Part shown: in pieces, positions 9,980 through 20,200 of the stretch
Layout: the number at the start of each line of letters is the position of its first letter
Position numbering within the stretch: the first letter of the stretch is position 1
Assembly: GCA_022828595.1 (NCBI GenBank)
Contig: JAKGHH010000003.1
Coordinates: forward strand, 52,255,759 to 52,319,758
Reading direction: 5' to 3'
Source of the DNA: Nelumbo lutea
Taxonomy: Eukaryota; Streptophyta; Magnoliopsida; Proteales; Nelumbonaceae
DNA length: 64,000 nucleotides
The notes under the pieces: model-generated
Told to the model about the DNA's origin: nothing
The model's input: the letters and a program-made list of their open reading frames with translations, nothing else
Database searches by the model: none
Made by a program: the position numbers and the translations under genes

Positions 9980-11479
9980 ATGGGGTGGGCAATGGAGGAG
10001 GAACTTTCTTCTTTTCAACATACTCAAACGTGGGAACTTATTACTCTTCCACCTGGGAAGCATGCTGTGGGCTGTAAATGGGTGTATACTGTGAAATACT
10101 TGCCAGATGGTAGTGTGGAGCGTCTGAAGGCCAGACTTGTTGCTAAAGGTTATTCACAGGTGTATGGTGTGGACTATATGGAGACATTCTCTCCGGTGGC
10201 TAAAATTGGTTCCGTTCGTGTCCTAATTTCCTTGGTAGTTATGTATGATTGGCCTCTCCTTCAACTTGACATAAAGAATGCCTTCCTCTATGGTGATCTA
10301 GTGGAGGAGGTATATATGGAGCAACCACCTGGGTTTGTTGCTCAGGGGGAGGGTGGTAAGGTGTGCAGGCTGAAGAAAGCAATTTATGGGTTGAAGCAAT
10401 CTCCACGTGCTTGGTTTGGGAAGTTCAACGAAGTGGTGAAGAGTTTTGGAATGAAGCAATGCCAGGTTGATCACTTAGTGTTCAGCTATGACTTAGAAGC
10501 TGGGAAGATTTTTTTAGTGGTCTATGTGGATGATATTGTCATCACTGGTAGTGATAATTTGGGGATTGGAAAACTAAAGGTATTTCTGGAAAATCATTTT
10601 CAAACAAAGGACCTTGGAACATTAAAGTATTTCTTGGGAATAGAGGTTGCTAGGTCAAAACAAGGTGTGAATCTGTGCCAAAGGAAATATGTCCTTGATC
10701 TATTGGAAGAAACAAGACTGTTAGGTGCAAAACCAACTGAGACCCCTATGGAACCAAATGTTAAGTTGAGCAGTGATACAGGAGAAGTATTTGAAGATCC
10801 TGGAAGGTATAGACGACTAGTGGGAAAGCTGTACTATCTGACTATCATGAGACCCGACATCTCCTTTGCAGTCAGTGTGGTGAGCCAATTCATGCAGAAC
10901 CCTCGTATACCTCACTGGGATGTAGTCCTTAGAATTGTGATGTATCTGAAAGGAGCTCCAGGCCGTGGGCTATTGTATAAACCAGGAGGAAAACTTGAAG
11001 TAGTTGGGTATACAGATGCAGACTGGGCAGACTCAGTGAGTGACAGAAGATCTACTACAGGCTATTGCACATTTCTGGGAGGAAATCTTGTGACATGGAA
11101 GAGTAAAAAGCAGATGGTTGTAGCTAGAAGCAGTGCTGAAGCCAAATATAGGGCCATGGCTCACACTACCTGTGAATTAGTGTGGCTGAGGAATCTCCTA
11201 CAAGAAATTGGGTTTTACATGGATAAACCTATGAAATTGTACTGTGACAACCAAGCTGCACTACATATCTCATCCAATCCTATCTTTCATGAGAGAACAA
11301 AGCACATAGAGGTTGATTGCCACTTTGTGAGAGAGAAGGTTCTTGCCAGAGAGATAAATACAGTACATGTGGGCTCCAATGACCAGTGGGTAGATTTGTT
11401 TACAAAAGCTCTAGGCTCAGGGAAAGTGAACTATCTATGTAACAAGCTGGGATTATATGACATATATTCTCCAGCTTGA
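9980..11479 (+). CDS. Reverse transcriptase-RNase H of copia element C, open 499-codon frame
   Basis: An uninterrupted frame encodes the copia RT domain: KWVYTVKYLPDGSVERLKAR near residue 33, LDIKNAFLYGDL, the polymerase motif YVDDIVITG at about 10524-10550, then RNase H with YTDADWADSVSDRRSTTGYC, YCDNQAALHIS and KHIEVDCHFVREK. Together they copy the element RNA and remove the template strand. The normal protein is released from a polyprotein, so the start at 9980 is only the first Met in frame and not a real initiation site. The stop falls just before the polypurine tract. This segment looks functional although gag-integrase upstream is broken. Confidence 0.85.
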   Translation: MGWAMEEELSSFQHTQTWELITLPPGKHAVGCKWVYTVKYLPDGSVERLKARLVAKGYSQVYGVDYMETFSPVAKIGSVRVLISLVVMYDWPLLQLDIKNAFLYGDLVEEVYMEQPPGFVAQGEGGKVCRLKKAIYGLKQSPRAWFGKFNEVVKSFGMKQCQVDHLVFSYDLEAGKIFLVVYVDDIVITGSDNLGIGKLKVFLENHFQTKDLGTLKYFLGIEVARSKQGVNLCQRKYVLDLLEETRLLGAKPTETPMEPNVKLSSDTGEVFEDPGRYRRLVGKLYYLTIMRPDISFAVSVVSQFMQNPRIPHWDVVLRIVMYLKGAPGRGLLYKPGGKLEVVGYTDADWADSVSDRRSTTGYCTFLGGNLVTWKSKKQMVVARSSAEAKYRAMAHTTCELVWLRNLLQEIGFYMDKPMKLYCDNQAALHISSNPIFHERTKHIEVDCHFVREKVLAREINTVHVGSNDQWVDLFTKALGSGKVNYLCNKLGLYDIYSPA

Positions 11480-11486
11480 GAGGGAG

Positions 11487-11766
11487 TGTTAAGATGTGCC
11501 GAATAGGGGTAGTTTAGTCTTCTTCTGTTTATTAAGTAACTTGCTTATGTGGCAGTGTTATTAGAATTACTCTGCCTCGCACTTAAGTAAGGTCATTTCT
11601 GTCTTTGTAACTATGATTAGAATCTAATATAGATTAAGGGGGTCGACTGAATGGGTTAACCATCAGATTTTCGACAGACCCTTCTTTCTTCTCTTCTTCT
11701 TCTTCTTCTTCTTCTTCTTCTTCTTCTCCTCTTCCTGTTCGGACTATTGTAGCAATAGTCGAAACA
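11487..11766 (+). repeat. 3' LTR of element C
   Basis: It matches the 5' LTR with few substitutions (for example CCCCAC against CCTCGC) and a shorter TTC tract (about 11690-11727). The polypurine tract GAGAGGGAG at 11478-11486 precedes it. Confidence 0.92.
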
Positions 11767-12222
11767 AAGCCAATTCAAAAGCATGATCTACATTATAAAT
11801 TTGAATTGTAGACAATTCCTTCTTGATATTATCCCTTAGTCCATTTGTGAAAATTCGTTCCTTGCACTTTATATAATGTCACATCCATCATGGTTTCAAA
11901 ACCATCATTGACCTGGGTGGTTGAAGTGCTTGACCCAGAAACTGGTCACCTATTTGGTTCTGTTTTCCCTCTGATCTATTCTTTTGTAAAAAGCTGTTGA
12001 ATTGGTCAGCAAACTGCTGACCTGAACGATTAGACCGCTGAACCATTCCACCTGGACAATGGTTCACGGTTCAATGAAAATAATTACATTTTTTGAATTA
12101 AAATAACAAAAAAAAAAAGGAGAGAGAGAGAGAGTGAGGGAGGGAGGGGTCAGATCTCTGCAATGCGGGCAACGATGAACAGAATCACCACTGTTGTCTC
12201 TGTCAGCATTGCTGGTTACCAT

Positions 12223-12264
<42 letters not shown>

Positions 12265-12894
12265 CTTCTTGCCCTAGTATTCTAATCTATTATCTAAGGG
12301 CTGAGATATAACACAATGTGTACTTTAACTCAATGGTTCAAACGGTTCGGCCCAGATGGTTGTACTGCTGACCCAGAAACCACTCGCCAAAGCGTTTCCA
12401 TTTCCGAGTTGGTTTTTAAAACTTTGACATCTAATATATAATTCATCATTTATTTATCAATATATATATATATATATATATATAATTCATCAATCTTATG
12501 CATATATTGAACTACAGATAGCATACCTTGCGTGTGACTTGTCAACTCCATATATAGATCATCATGGAAGTATACTTTTCTTGCAAATACCTCTTCATCT
12601 TTGCCCACGTGATAATAGGATATTGACCACTATTTTCTAGTTGCTGCTCAAGAATTCTCCACCACACTTTAGCATGCCCACGTGAGCCTCATGCATGCAA
12701 AATCTAAATTCAGAATATCCTGCCAAACAAAATATTCTTCTAACACACTTGGAAACTTTACAATTGTAGTTGACATTATTAGATCTTCATTCTTCCACCA
12801 GCTTCTCAAATAAGTCAACCAAGGGCCCTTTGTATGGTTCAAAGACACAATCATCATTGCTCCTAGATCCATATGTTTAGAAGATACCCTAGGT
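11767..12894 (-). pseudogene. Gypsy-type gag remnant of element K
   Basis: Minus-strand fragments match the Ty3/gypsy gag domain: FPSVLEEYFVWQDILNLDF then CMRLTWAC (12669-12790), FHDDLYMELTSHTQGMLSV (about 12490-12570), and NGLRDNIKKELSTIQIYNV followed by FELALKIEKK. The last block is split by the insertion of copia element C and continues at 6216. Stops and frameshifts occur throughout and a TIR element interrupts it at 11887-12424. The protein would have formed virus-like particles; it is not translatable now. The lineage is judged from remembered family patterns, not a search. Confidence 0.55.
11887..12424. mobile_element. Small non-autonomous TIR element (hAT-like) in element K gag
   Basis: The ends are inverted (TGGTTTCAAAACC at the left, GGTTTTTAAAACTT at the right). 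Candidate 8-bp duplications TCACATCC (11879-11886) and TGACATCT (12425-12432) agree at six positions. Interrupted gag on both sides supports insertion. The interior is non-coding, with an AT microsatellite at 12227-12258. The 'GGTTC/ACCGG' word style recurs at 28216-28575, 29297-30605 and near 47990. Confidence 0.5.
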
Positions 12895-12942
12895 CAATAG
12901 AATTGGTCACTTTGTGAGAACATACTGAATAACCATTAGCTC

Positions 12943-13373
12943 TGATGCCAAAGCTCCTCAGAGAGAGAGAGAGAGAGAGAGAGATCCCAATGAATCACTC
13001 CAAGGGTCCTAGAGTGTGTAGGAATCACTACATACAGCAAGCTTGCAAGAGAATTCTTAAAGAAATTTTCATTCCTTAGCTTCAAAAGGAAGAGAATACG
13101 TCTATTTATATAGAGTGACTTGTGTGACCTGGAATACTATTCATCATAATTAAAAAAATGCCACTCCTTTTACGTCAAGAAACACAATAGCTTTCTACCT
13201 ACTAATGTAAATAAACTGAAAATTGAAACAGAAGACTTAGACTAGAGAAACAAGGTGCTATAGCCTATTCCCACATGGGACCGGTCAAAATGACAAAAAT
13301 ACCTATTGTCCAAAAATATGGAAATACATAAAATTTCAGAAAATTCCAGATTGACTCTTCAACTCCTGCATTA
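12943..13373 (-). repeat. Right LTR of element K
   Basis: Second copy of the K LTR. It is preceded by sequence reading TGGCATCAGAGC on the minus strand, one base away from the usual plant primer site and overlapping the LTR end. The site duplication AGACC follows at 13374. A (GA)n tract lies at about 12962-12985. Confidence 0.75.
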
Positions 13374-13378
13374 AGACC

Positions 13379-15570
13379 TTAAGCATAAATACTCATGAGA
13401 GAAGCCAATTTTTTTAAAGAAATTTACCCTGTTAGATGCCCTAGTGATAATTTGATGACAATGGGAATTGGGAAGTATCAAGGAAAATCTTGGTATTTTT
13501 TTCCTCTCTAAATATGCAGAAGAAAGGAAACAAACGGACTTATCCATAGGATTTCTTTTATGAGTGAAGTTTCAACTCCACATGTACTTCATTGTTTCCC
13601 TAGGCTGCTCACACTGCTCCAGGAAATGACCTAAATATTTGCCTATGTACTTGCTTGGGCGGCTCACCAACTTCCTTTTGGCCAAACATCAGATACAAGC
13701 ATGGAAGAGAATCTTTCGTCTTTTTTTTTTTCTTGTCAAGCATGTTGTACATTTTTTTTTCCAATTTTTATGGGTATTTTCTCATTAGGAGCATCGAATT
13801 TTGGAAGGATTGAGGTTCATAAATATCGTTGTAGAGAATCTAATTTTGCCTAGGAATTTTATTGTTTATTAGATAAGTGGTGCTATCTTACCATTCTTCT
13901 CTTCTGTCATGGCTTGTAATTATATTGCTGTGGAAGTGGGGGAAACTTGAATGCTCTGCATACATGGATTGCCTTAGATATTATGAATGTATCCAGCCAC
14001 TTATCAAAAAAAAAAAAAAACAGAGTAGCAAGAAAATTCATGTTTGTGCTCCCATTTCATTATCACATAGATATTATGAATCATCTGTATTAACCTTTGA
14101 TTGATTGATAATCAGTGTTTCTTATACCTCTTAAAAACAGGGAGTTGATATTCTGGAAAACAGGAAAAATTCAGTCAAAGCATGGGTCAAGAGAAGGGTA
14201 ATCTTGCATCCATGATTTAACCCAAGGAATTTGATGATCAAGTAGAGGATTGTATATAAAATATCGTCAGCTTCATTCTTTTCAAGAAATGGAAGATTCA
14301 TGTAGTTAGTTATCAAGTCTTGAAGCATTCTCTTTAAGCTTTATTTCTTTTCTTTTCGAAAGAGTTTTCTTCTTTCATTTGGTATATTTTGATCCTTACC
14401 TTGGTTTTATTTAGATTTCTTGTAGGGTGAATGTATATGTTGTAATCTTTTGTTTTTGAGCAGCAAGCTTTTAATTAAGTTATAGAAGGGGTAATATATG
14501 CATGTAAAGATAGCAATTTTTTTATTATTCTTTAGGTTGGTTTCTATCAACCAACATACTGATGTTGTATATTCAAACAGATTGAGGTTTCACTTGGTTA
14601 TAATGATCTTACGCAATGCGCAATGAAAGTTTCCTGATTTTTCCAGGAATGTTCCACTGGTTGAGCCTTTTTTTTAAAGAAGCATCTCTTATAATTCGTG
14701 ATATGGTTTGTAAAGTGCTCATTTAACCTGTCAAAAGTTTCAAGATGTTCCACTGGTTGAACATGTCAATATGTCATTACTTTTCTATAATAAGTTAGTA
14801 ATCATATTTTTAGATTTGATGAAAATGAAAGAACTGAAATCATGCATACAAGGGAAGTTAATACTTGGTGAATAACGAACGTTCCAGCTTTGGTAAGTAA
14901 TAGTTCCAGTACTGTTATGGAACTCTTAAAAAGCATGTGATGTTCACCGAAAAGTTGAAAATGGAACAGGATTCTATCGATTATAATTTCCTTCTTAAAT
15001 TAGATTTTAACATTTGGAATATCTTCCATATACTGGGATGATTATTTGTTGTTTTACACTAAATAATAATTTGTTAGAAGAGCATCAAATTTAGATGCCC
15101 AAATAGAAAAATGGCTGGACATTTTTCATGGAAAAGGGTAGTATGCTCATATGCTGTTCATTTCCCAGGCTCGGATTGAATCCTAGCATAAGTATTCAGT
15201 GCAGTAGGATGCTATCCAATGCCCAAACTTTGGGTGGTTGGTGCTTCGAAGGCCACAGTCAATTGCATCTGCATTAACCATGAATAATCATGCCATTCTT
15301 GCTGAAATTGATCATATTGTATTTTGGTAGACTAGATGAGGCTATAAGAATATCATGAGGAGGAATAGCTCGAATACCCATGATTCTGCAGCTTTGAATT
15401 CGTAAACTACACCCAAGTTTTAGGCTTTCCATCAACCTAGGCGCCATTGATTCATCAACTATCAATCAATATAAACAATGGTTGCAATATAACCAACTAA
15501 AGAAAGAAAGAAAAACAACTTTTATAATCAACGTTGGAATTGATGAAAGATCCGACATGAGTCAAGTTAC
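13379..15570. other. Unexplained 2.2-kb stretch
   Basis: No protein family is recognisable on either strand. An A15-16 run at about 14007-14022 follows a stretch that could be the 3' end of a retroposed transcript. The 14-mer TAGATATTATGAAT occurs at 13975-13988 and 14068-14081, on either side of that run. A short minus-strand frame (15274-15465) has an unusual rich composition but matches nothing I know. This may be original flank of the CYP94 duplicate. Confidence 0.4.
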
Positions 15571-15573
15571 TAA

Positions 15574-15659
15574 GGCTGAGTTTGGAAGGAGTAAAACCTT
15601 ATATTTTGTATGTATTTATGCTGTACATATTTGCATTTGTACTATTTCCAAACTGAGCC
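15574..15659. mobile_element. Tiny Tourist-like MITE upstream of the CYP94 pseudogene
   Basis: An 86-bp element has inverted ends GGCTGAGTTTGGAAGGAGTA and TACTATTTCCAAACTGAGCC, flanked by TAA on both sides (15571-15573, 15660-15662). The 3-bp duplication and GGC-rich ends suit PIF/Harbinger MITEs. A relative lies at 58771-58892 and a weaker one near 55630-55745. Confidence 0.65.
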
Positions 15660-16444
15660 TAACGTTTTTAAGTATTCACACCTTGATTGAGCAATTTTCC
15701 ATAACTTCTATACATCTCCATTTGTTTCTTAAGCCTTCAGCATTATTCAAACCACCAGCAGAGATATTATTTATATAGGACCCACAAAACCCATCTCTAA
15801 GTTCAACTGTGTAGATAAGTTTGAACCTTGACGCTTGTAGCTTGTTCCTATCCTCCATTTAGTTTGTTTCATCCAATCAAAATTCTTGTCAGATCACCAT
15901 GTTCCAATTTGAGCTCTTACCTTCTCTTCATCGTTCCATTCTTCTTCCTCTCCATGTTCAGTAGCTATCTGGGTAGGAAGTCGTCTTCATCTCCAGCCAG
16001 TAAACTACCTAGATCTTACCCGTTGATTGATTCATTCTTGGCCTTATACGTCAATCGACACCAAGTCGAAGAGTGGTTTGCAGAGCTTCTGAGACACTCC
16101 CCCAATGGAACCTTTGTTTTCGATTGTTGTTTTGGTTCCCATCAAATCTGCATTGCCAATCCTTCCAATGTCCAACACTCAAGACCCAATTCTACCTTTA
16201 CCCAAAGGGCGACTTCTTCCGAGTGGGCCTCCAAGACTTGCTCGGTGCCAGAATCTTCAACGCCAACGGCAACAATTGGAAGTTTTAGAGGCAAATTTCG
16301 AGTTACAAGTTCAATACCATGTCTCTTTGTATTAAGGAAAGCTCTTCAGAAGGTAACTTCACAAGTTTAGCAGTTACCAATGGAGGCTCTCAGTCCAGTT
16401 TAGCAGTTACCAATAAAGGTTCTTTAGCTCGTCATGACTCTCCT

Positions 16445-18235
16445 TCTCTTGAACAAGGTACAACTACAAGATCTTCTTCAATTGATACTAATGAATCTTT
16501 GTCTTATATTGACAATCAGACAGAACAGCCACGTCAGAGAACACGGCTGGTTCAAGACATTCTGGACATTACACCCGCTATTCCTGCTCAGGATGTACGA
16601 ACACATTCTATGACTACTCGTTCCATGAGTTCTCACCATGCGTAGAATACCACAAAGTATCCTTTACCTGAAGGACTACTTGCAGATAGTAGTCACAGTG
16701 ATGTAGAACCATCCTCTTACTCTCAGGCATCCAAGTCTGCTCACTAGCGTATTGCTATGGCATCTGAATTTCATGCTCTCATACAGAATGGTATGTGGTA
16801 GGTTGTTCCTTATGATCCATCTATGAACGTTGTTGTCTCTAAGTGGGTTTACAAGATTAAGAGAAAACCTGATGGTTCTATAGAATGATATAAAGCCAGA
16901 CTAGTTGCTCAAGGTTTCTCTCAAGTCCTTGGTGTCGACTTCACTAACACTTTCAGCCTTGTTAAGCCAACCACTGTCTGTACAATTTTATTATCTTTGG
17001 CCACCTCACAAGGATGGGACATCAAGTAGCTAGATGTCCACAATGCCTTCTTGAATGGATTTGTTCAAGAGAATATTTATATGAGACAACCTTGGGGTTT
17101 CGAAGATTATACATGTCCAGATTATGTATGTAAGCTAACAAAAGCTCTCTATGGTCTTCATCAAGCCCCTCAGGCTTGGTTCTCTCGGCTCAGTAGTAGG
17201 CTTCATGGTCTTGGCTTTAGAAGCTCCCAATGTGATCCCTCTCTCTTCATTTATACAAAAAAGTAATATTTTTCTATATTTTTTGATTTATGTTGATGAT
17301 ATTATTGTTACTGGTTCTTTTGCTGCTCATGTTTCTTAACTCATTTTGGATCTGTCTCGGAGTTTCTCTCTCAAGGACCTCGGATCTCTACACTATTTTC
17401 TTGGAGTAGAGGCTCATCGAGACAATTGGGCTGTTTCTTTCCCAGCGGCGTTACATTTTGGGCCTCCTACAAAAGACTAATCTGGTAGCCTCTAAATCCT
17501 TGACCACGCCTATGGCTCCTACGTCCAGATTGTCTAAATTTCAGGGTGATCCTCTTCTTGATCCTACTCAATATCTTAACATTGCTGGGGCCTTGCAATA
17601 TGTTACACTCACATGGCTAGATGTGGCATTTGCGGTGAACAAGGCTTGCCAATTTCTTTAGAACCCGACCAATGATCATTGGATGGCAGTGAAACGCATT
17701 CTGCATTATCTCAAAGGTACAATTGAGTATGGGATATTTTTGCATCTAATTCTCCTAGGTGTTTAGTTTTTTTTTTCATATGCTGATTGGGTTGGCTGCC
17801 CTGACGATCGCTGGTCTACTAGCAGTAATGGTATTTTTCTTGGGTCCCATTTAATCTCCTGGAGTGTGAAGAAACAACCCACCATTACCCATTCTAGCAC
17901 TTAAGCCAAAATTTTCTCATTAGCTAATACCATGATTGAAGTACTATGGCTTCAATCTCTGCTATGGGATTTGGGTGTTCGTCAGTTTGTTCCTCCTACT
18001 ATTTATTGTGATAATATTGGTGCTACATATCTGACAGCGCATCTAGTGTTTCATTCTCATACTAATCACATCAAAGTGGACTTTCACTTTTTGCGTGAAC
18101 ATATTCTCCACAAAAATCTGGACATCTGATATATCTCTATTGATGATCAGTTGGCCGATATCTTTACCAAACCTCTTGCTCTGACTCGATTTGATTTTCT
18201 CTGGTCCAAGCTTCATGTGCTTCCAACCCAGTTTT
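16445..18235 (+). pseudogene. Copia integrase tail-RT-RNase H remnant of element D
   Basis: Translation in shifting frames gives KWVYKIKRKPDGSIE, then [20 protein letters not shown] (17030-17090), [14 protein letters not shown], a YVDDIIVTGS polymerase motif near 17290-17320, and the RNase H end YCDNIGATYL and HIKVDFHFLREHI (18005-18110). There are at least five in-frame stops and several frame changes. The catalytic Asp pair is present in sequence, but no functional product is possible. Confidence 0.85.
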
Positions 18236-18246
18236 GCTTGAGGGGG

Positions 18247-18671
18247 AGTATTAAGGAAAGCTCTCTAAAAGATAACCCCACAAGTTTAGCAGTTACCAAT
18301 GGAGGCTCTTAGTCCATTTTAGCAATTACCAATAAAGGCTCTTTAGCAGCTACCAAAGAAGACTCTCTCTCAAGAATAGTAGTTACAATGAAAGCTCTCC
18401 CTTAAGATTAATAGTTACCAATGGAGGTTCTCTCTCAAGAATAGCAGTTACCAATGGAGGCTCTCACACAAATTTGGAAACCACTAAATTAGAAAGAGAA
18501 TTAATTAGGAATGATTGTACATAGGCAACTACCTATTCTATTCTTATTTTCCTTTATTATTTTTGTTTTTTGTGTGTATATATTGTACCCATCTCAGCCT
18601 GGTCGATAGGTCAAGTAATACAAAGGATTCTTTTATTTTTTATTATTGTTTTCTCTCTTCTACATTCTTAA
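18247..18671 (+). repeat. 3' LTR of element D
   Basis: It follows a polypurine run (TTGAGGGGGAG). Its start reads AGTATTAAGG where the left end has TGTATTAAGG. It has an internal imperfect repeat of the 'gttaccaatggaggctct' word and an AT-rich 3' half. Confidence 0.8.
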
Positions 18672-19157
18672 CTCTTCTCAAGTTCATAGAGATTGTCGTC
18701 GAGGCTGAACTTTCCAATATACTCTAAAGATTCGCCTTTGACAACATTTGCAAGATTGATATTGGGTTTGACCCAGAGTGCTTATTACCATCGCTACTAG
18801 AAGCATAATTTGTAGTCGCATTTGATCAATGCCATTCGGTTAACTATCAAGAGGTTCATCTTGGTTCACCTAGTGTTTTGGAAGGTTAAATGAGCTCTCA
18901 ATGTTGGGTCTAAAAAACTTCTCTGGCAAGAAGTCTCCCACATCAGGGACTTTGCACAAAACATCATTAGGGAGAAAAGATGGGAACTTGAAGAGAGGTC
19001 TTCGTTAGAAACCATCGATCTCCTTTCACGAATTTTGAATTCCATCCATTTGGATCAAAGTTCGGTGACAGACATGGTGATTAGCTTCATTTTATCCGGT
19101 CAAGACACAACGTCGGCGTCCTTGACATGGTTCTTCTGGTTAGTTTTTGGCAATTCC

Positions 19158-19200
19158 TGTAAAATGCTATGATCTTTTATTAAGATAGATGGCATACTAT

Positions 19201-19254
<54 letters not shown>

Positions 19255-19376
19255 TGACTTAGACAAGTGGGCCAAATTGGCCAGCTATCAAGTGATTGAG
19301 GTCCAATTGTCGGGTGGTTGTTAAAATGCAAGAAGCTTTTTGTTTCAACAACAACAATAGTCGGTATATGATAACA
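19158..19376 (-). repeat. 3' LTR of element E
   Basis: It shares the block from TGACTTAGACAAGTGGGCC onward with 23254-23376. A (CA)n(TA)n microsatellite at 19200-19250 is expanded in this copy only. LTR ends are TGTAAAATGC and TGATAACA. Confidence 0.85.
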
Positions 19377-19384
19377 CCCTCTTC

Positions 19385-20110
19385 AAGTTGGTGCATGAAG
19401 AGCTTGAATGTCCATCTTGGGCACTAGATGATGGAACTTGTCAGCTGGTTAAGAGCTGCTAGGTAGATGGAATGTCTTTATTTCACCACTTTGGACATGT
19501 TCACGTACAAAATGACAGTTGATGTCGGTGTGTTTAGTATGCTCGTGGAACATGAGATTAGTAGTTATGTGAAGTGTTGGCTTGTTGTCATAATGTAATT
19601 GCATAACGAGGTTGTTGATGGTTAAGTCATGAGTCATGAAGAACTCTTTTCAGTCATAGGAGTTCAATAGTGGTGGTGGTCATGGCACGATATTCAACTT
19701 CAGAGGACGACCTTTTATTCTTCCATTAGAGTGGTGAAGTGCCTAACAATGTAAGATATCTAGTAATAGATCACCGGGTTAGTGGGCAACTAGTCCAATC
19801 AGAACCACAATATCCACATAGTATTGGGTTCACTTGTAGCATTGAAGAAAAGGCTAATCATGAAAGTACCCTTTAGATACTGAACAACACGAGGGGTGGC
19901 ATCAAGGTGCTCTTGTCTTGGTGTTCGCATGTACTGACTAAGACAGTAAACAACAAAACTAATATCAGGCCTTGTGATAGTTAGATAAACTAAATGGCCC
20001 ACAAGGTGATGGTAATGGGTTGGATCTTCAAGAAGAGGACTAGTGGAATCAATGAAGTGACGTTGCTACTCCGTGGGTATGGGAGAGGGTTTGCAATCTG
20101 TCAGCCCACA
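19385..20110 (-). pseudogene. RNase H region of element E
   Basis: The minus strand shows GHLVYLTITRPDISFVVYCL with SQYMRTPRQEHLDA (19799-20002) and later LHYDNKPTLHITTNLMFHEH with TDINCHFVREHV (19449-19637). These match the connection and RNase H domains of copia. Frames are interrupted between the two blocks. Confidence 0.75.
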
Positions 20111-20200
20111 TTCTTCATGGAGGTCATCGTGTAAAAAGACATTGTTAACATCAGGTTGGTGTAGTTCCCATTGTTTGATGGCAGCAACGGCCAATAGGCA

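Larger units (their letters stand above)
6217..11766 (+). mobile_element. Copia retrotransposon C, nearly complete and young
   Basis: Complete Ty1/copia element of 5550 bp. The 5' LTR is 6217-6521, the primer site 6522-6533, the gag-pol region 7262-11479, the polypurine tract 11478-11486 and the 3' LTR 11487-11766. Domain order gag, protease, integrase, reverse transcriptase, RNase H is that of copia. The flanking 5-mers GAGCC and AAGCC differ by one base. Outside the variable TTC tract the LTRs differ at about five positions in some 240, so insertion was recent. Yet the polyprotein frame is broken by two stops and at least three frame changes. It sits in the gag region of element K. Confidence 0.92.
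4697..13373 (-). mobile_element. LTR element K: short gypsy-type, gag only, host to nested elements
   Basis: Two direct repeats (4697-5155 and 12943-13373) bound the element. They are flanked by identical 5-bp duplications AGACC (4692-4696 and 13374-13378), which fixes the boundaries. LTR ends are TGATGC... and ...CTGCATTA. Inside, on the minus strand, is gypsy-type gag (12894 down to 11767, then 6216 downward). Removing the TRIM (5337-5622), copia element C (6217-11766) and a small TIR element (11887-12424) leaves roughly 2.3 kb. I see no reverse transcriptase or integrase in it. It therefore looks like a non-autonomous LTR element keeping gag only. Confidence 0.7.
16328..18671 (+). mobile_element. 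Copia retrotransposon D, internally deleted, inside the CYP94 pseudogene
   Basis: A 2344-bp plus-strand element is flanked by the exact 5-bp duplication CTCTT (16323-16327 and 18672-18676); removing it rejoins the P450 frame at SL|LKF. The 3' LTR (18247-18671) is 425 bp. Only its first ~110 bp remain at the left end (16328 to ~16440), which is then fused to the tail of integrase. Gag, protease and most of integrase are therefore deleted. RT-RNase H remains as fragments. Imperfect 'agcagttaccaatgga' words repeat several times in the LTR. Confidence 0.9.

Noticed and set aside
14008..14022. Poly(A) tail of a processed pseudogene
   Set aside because: No upstream gene similarity and the candidate direct repeat does not sit where a target duplication should.
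15274..15465. 63-codon minus-strand frame (MIVDESMAPRL)
   Set aside because: Looks protein-like, but I recognise no family, and no exon context is visible.
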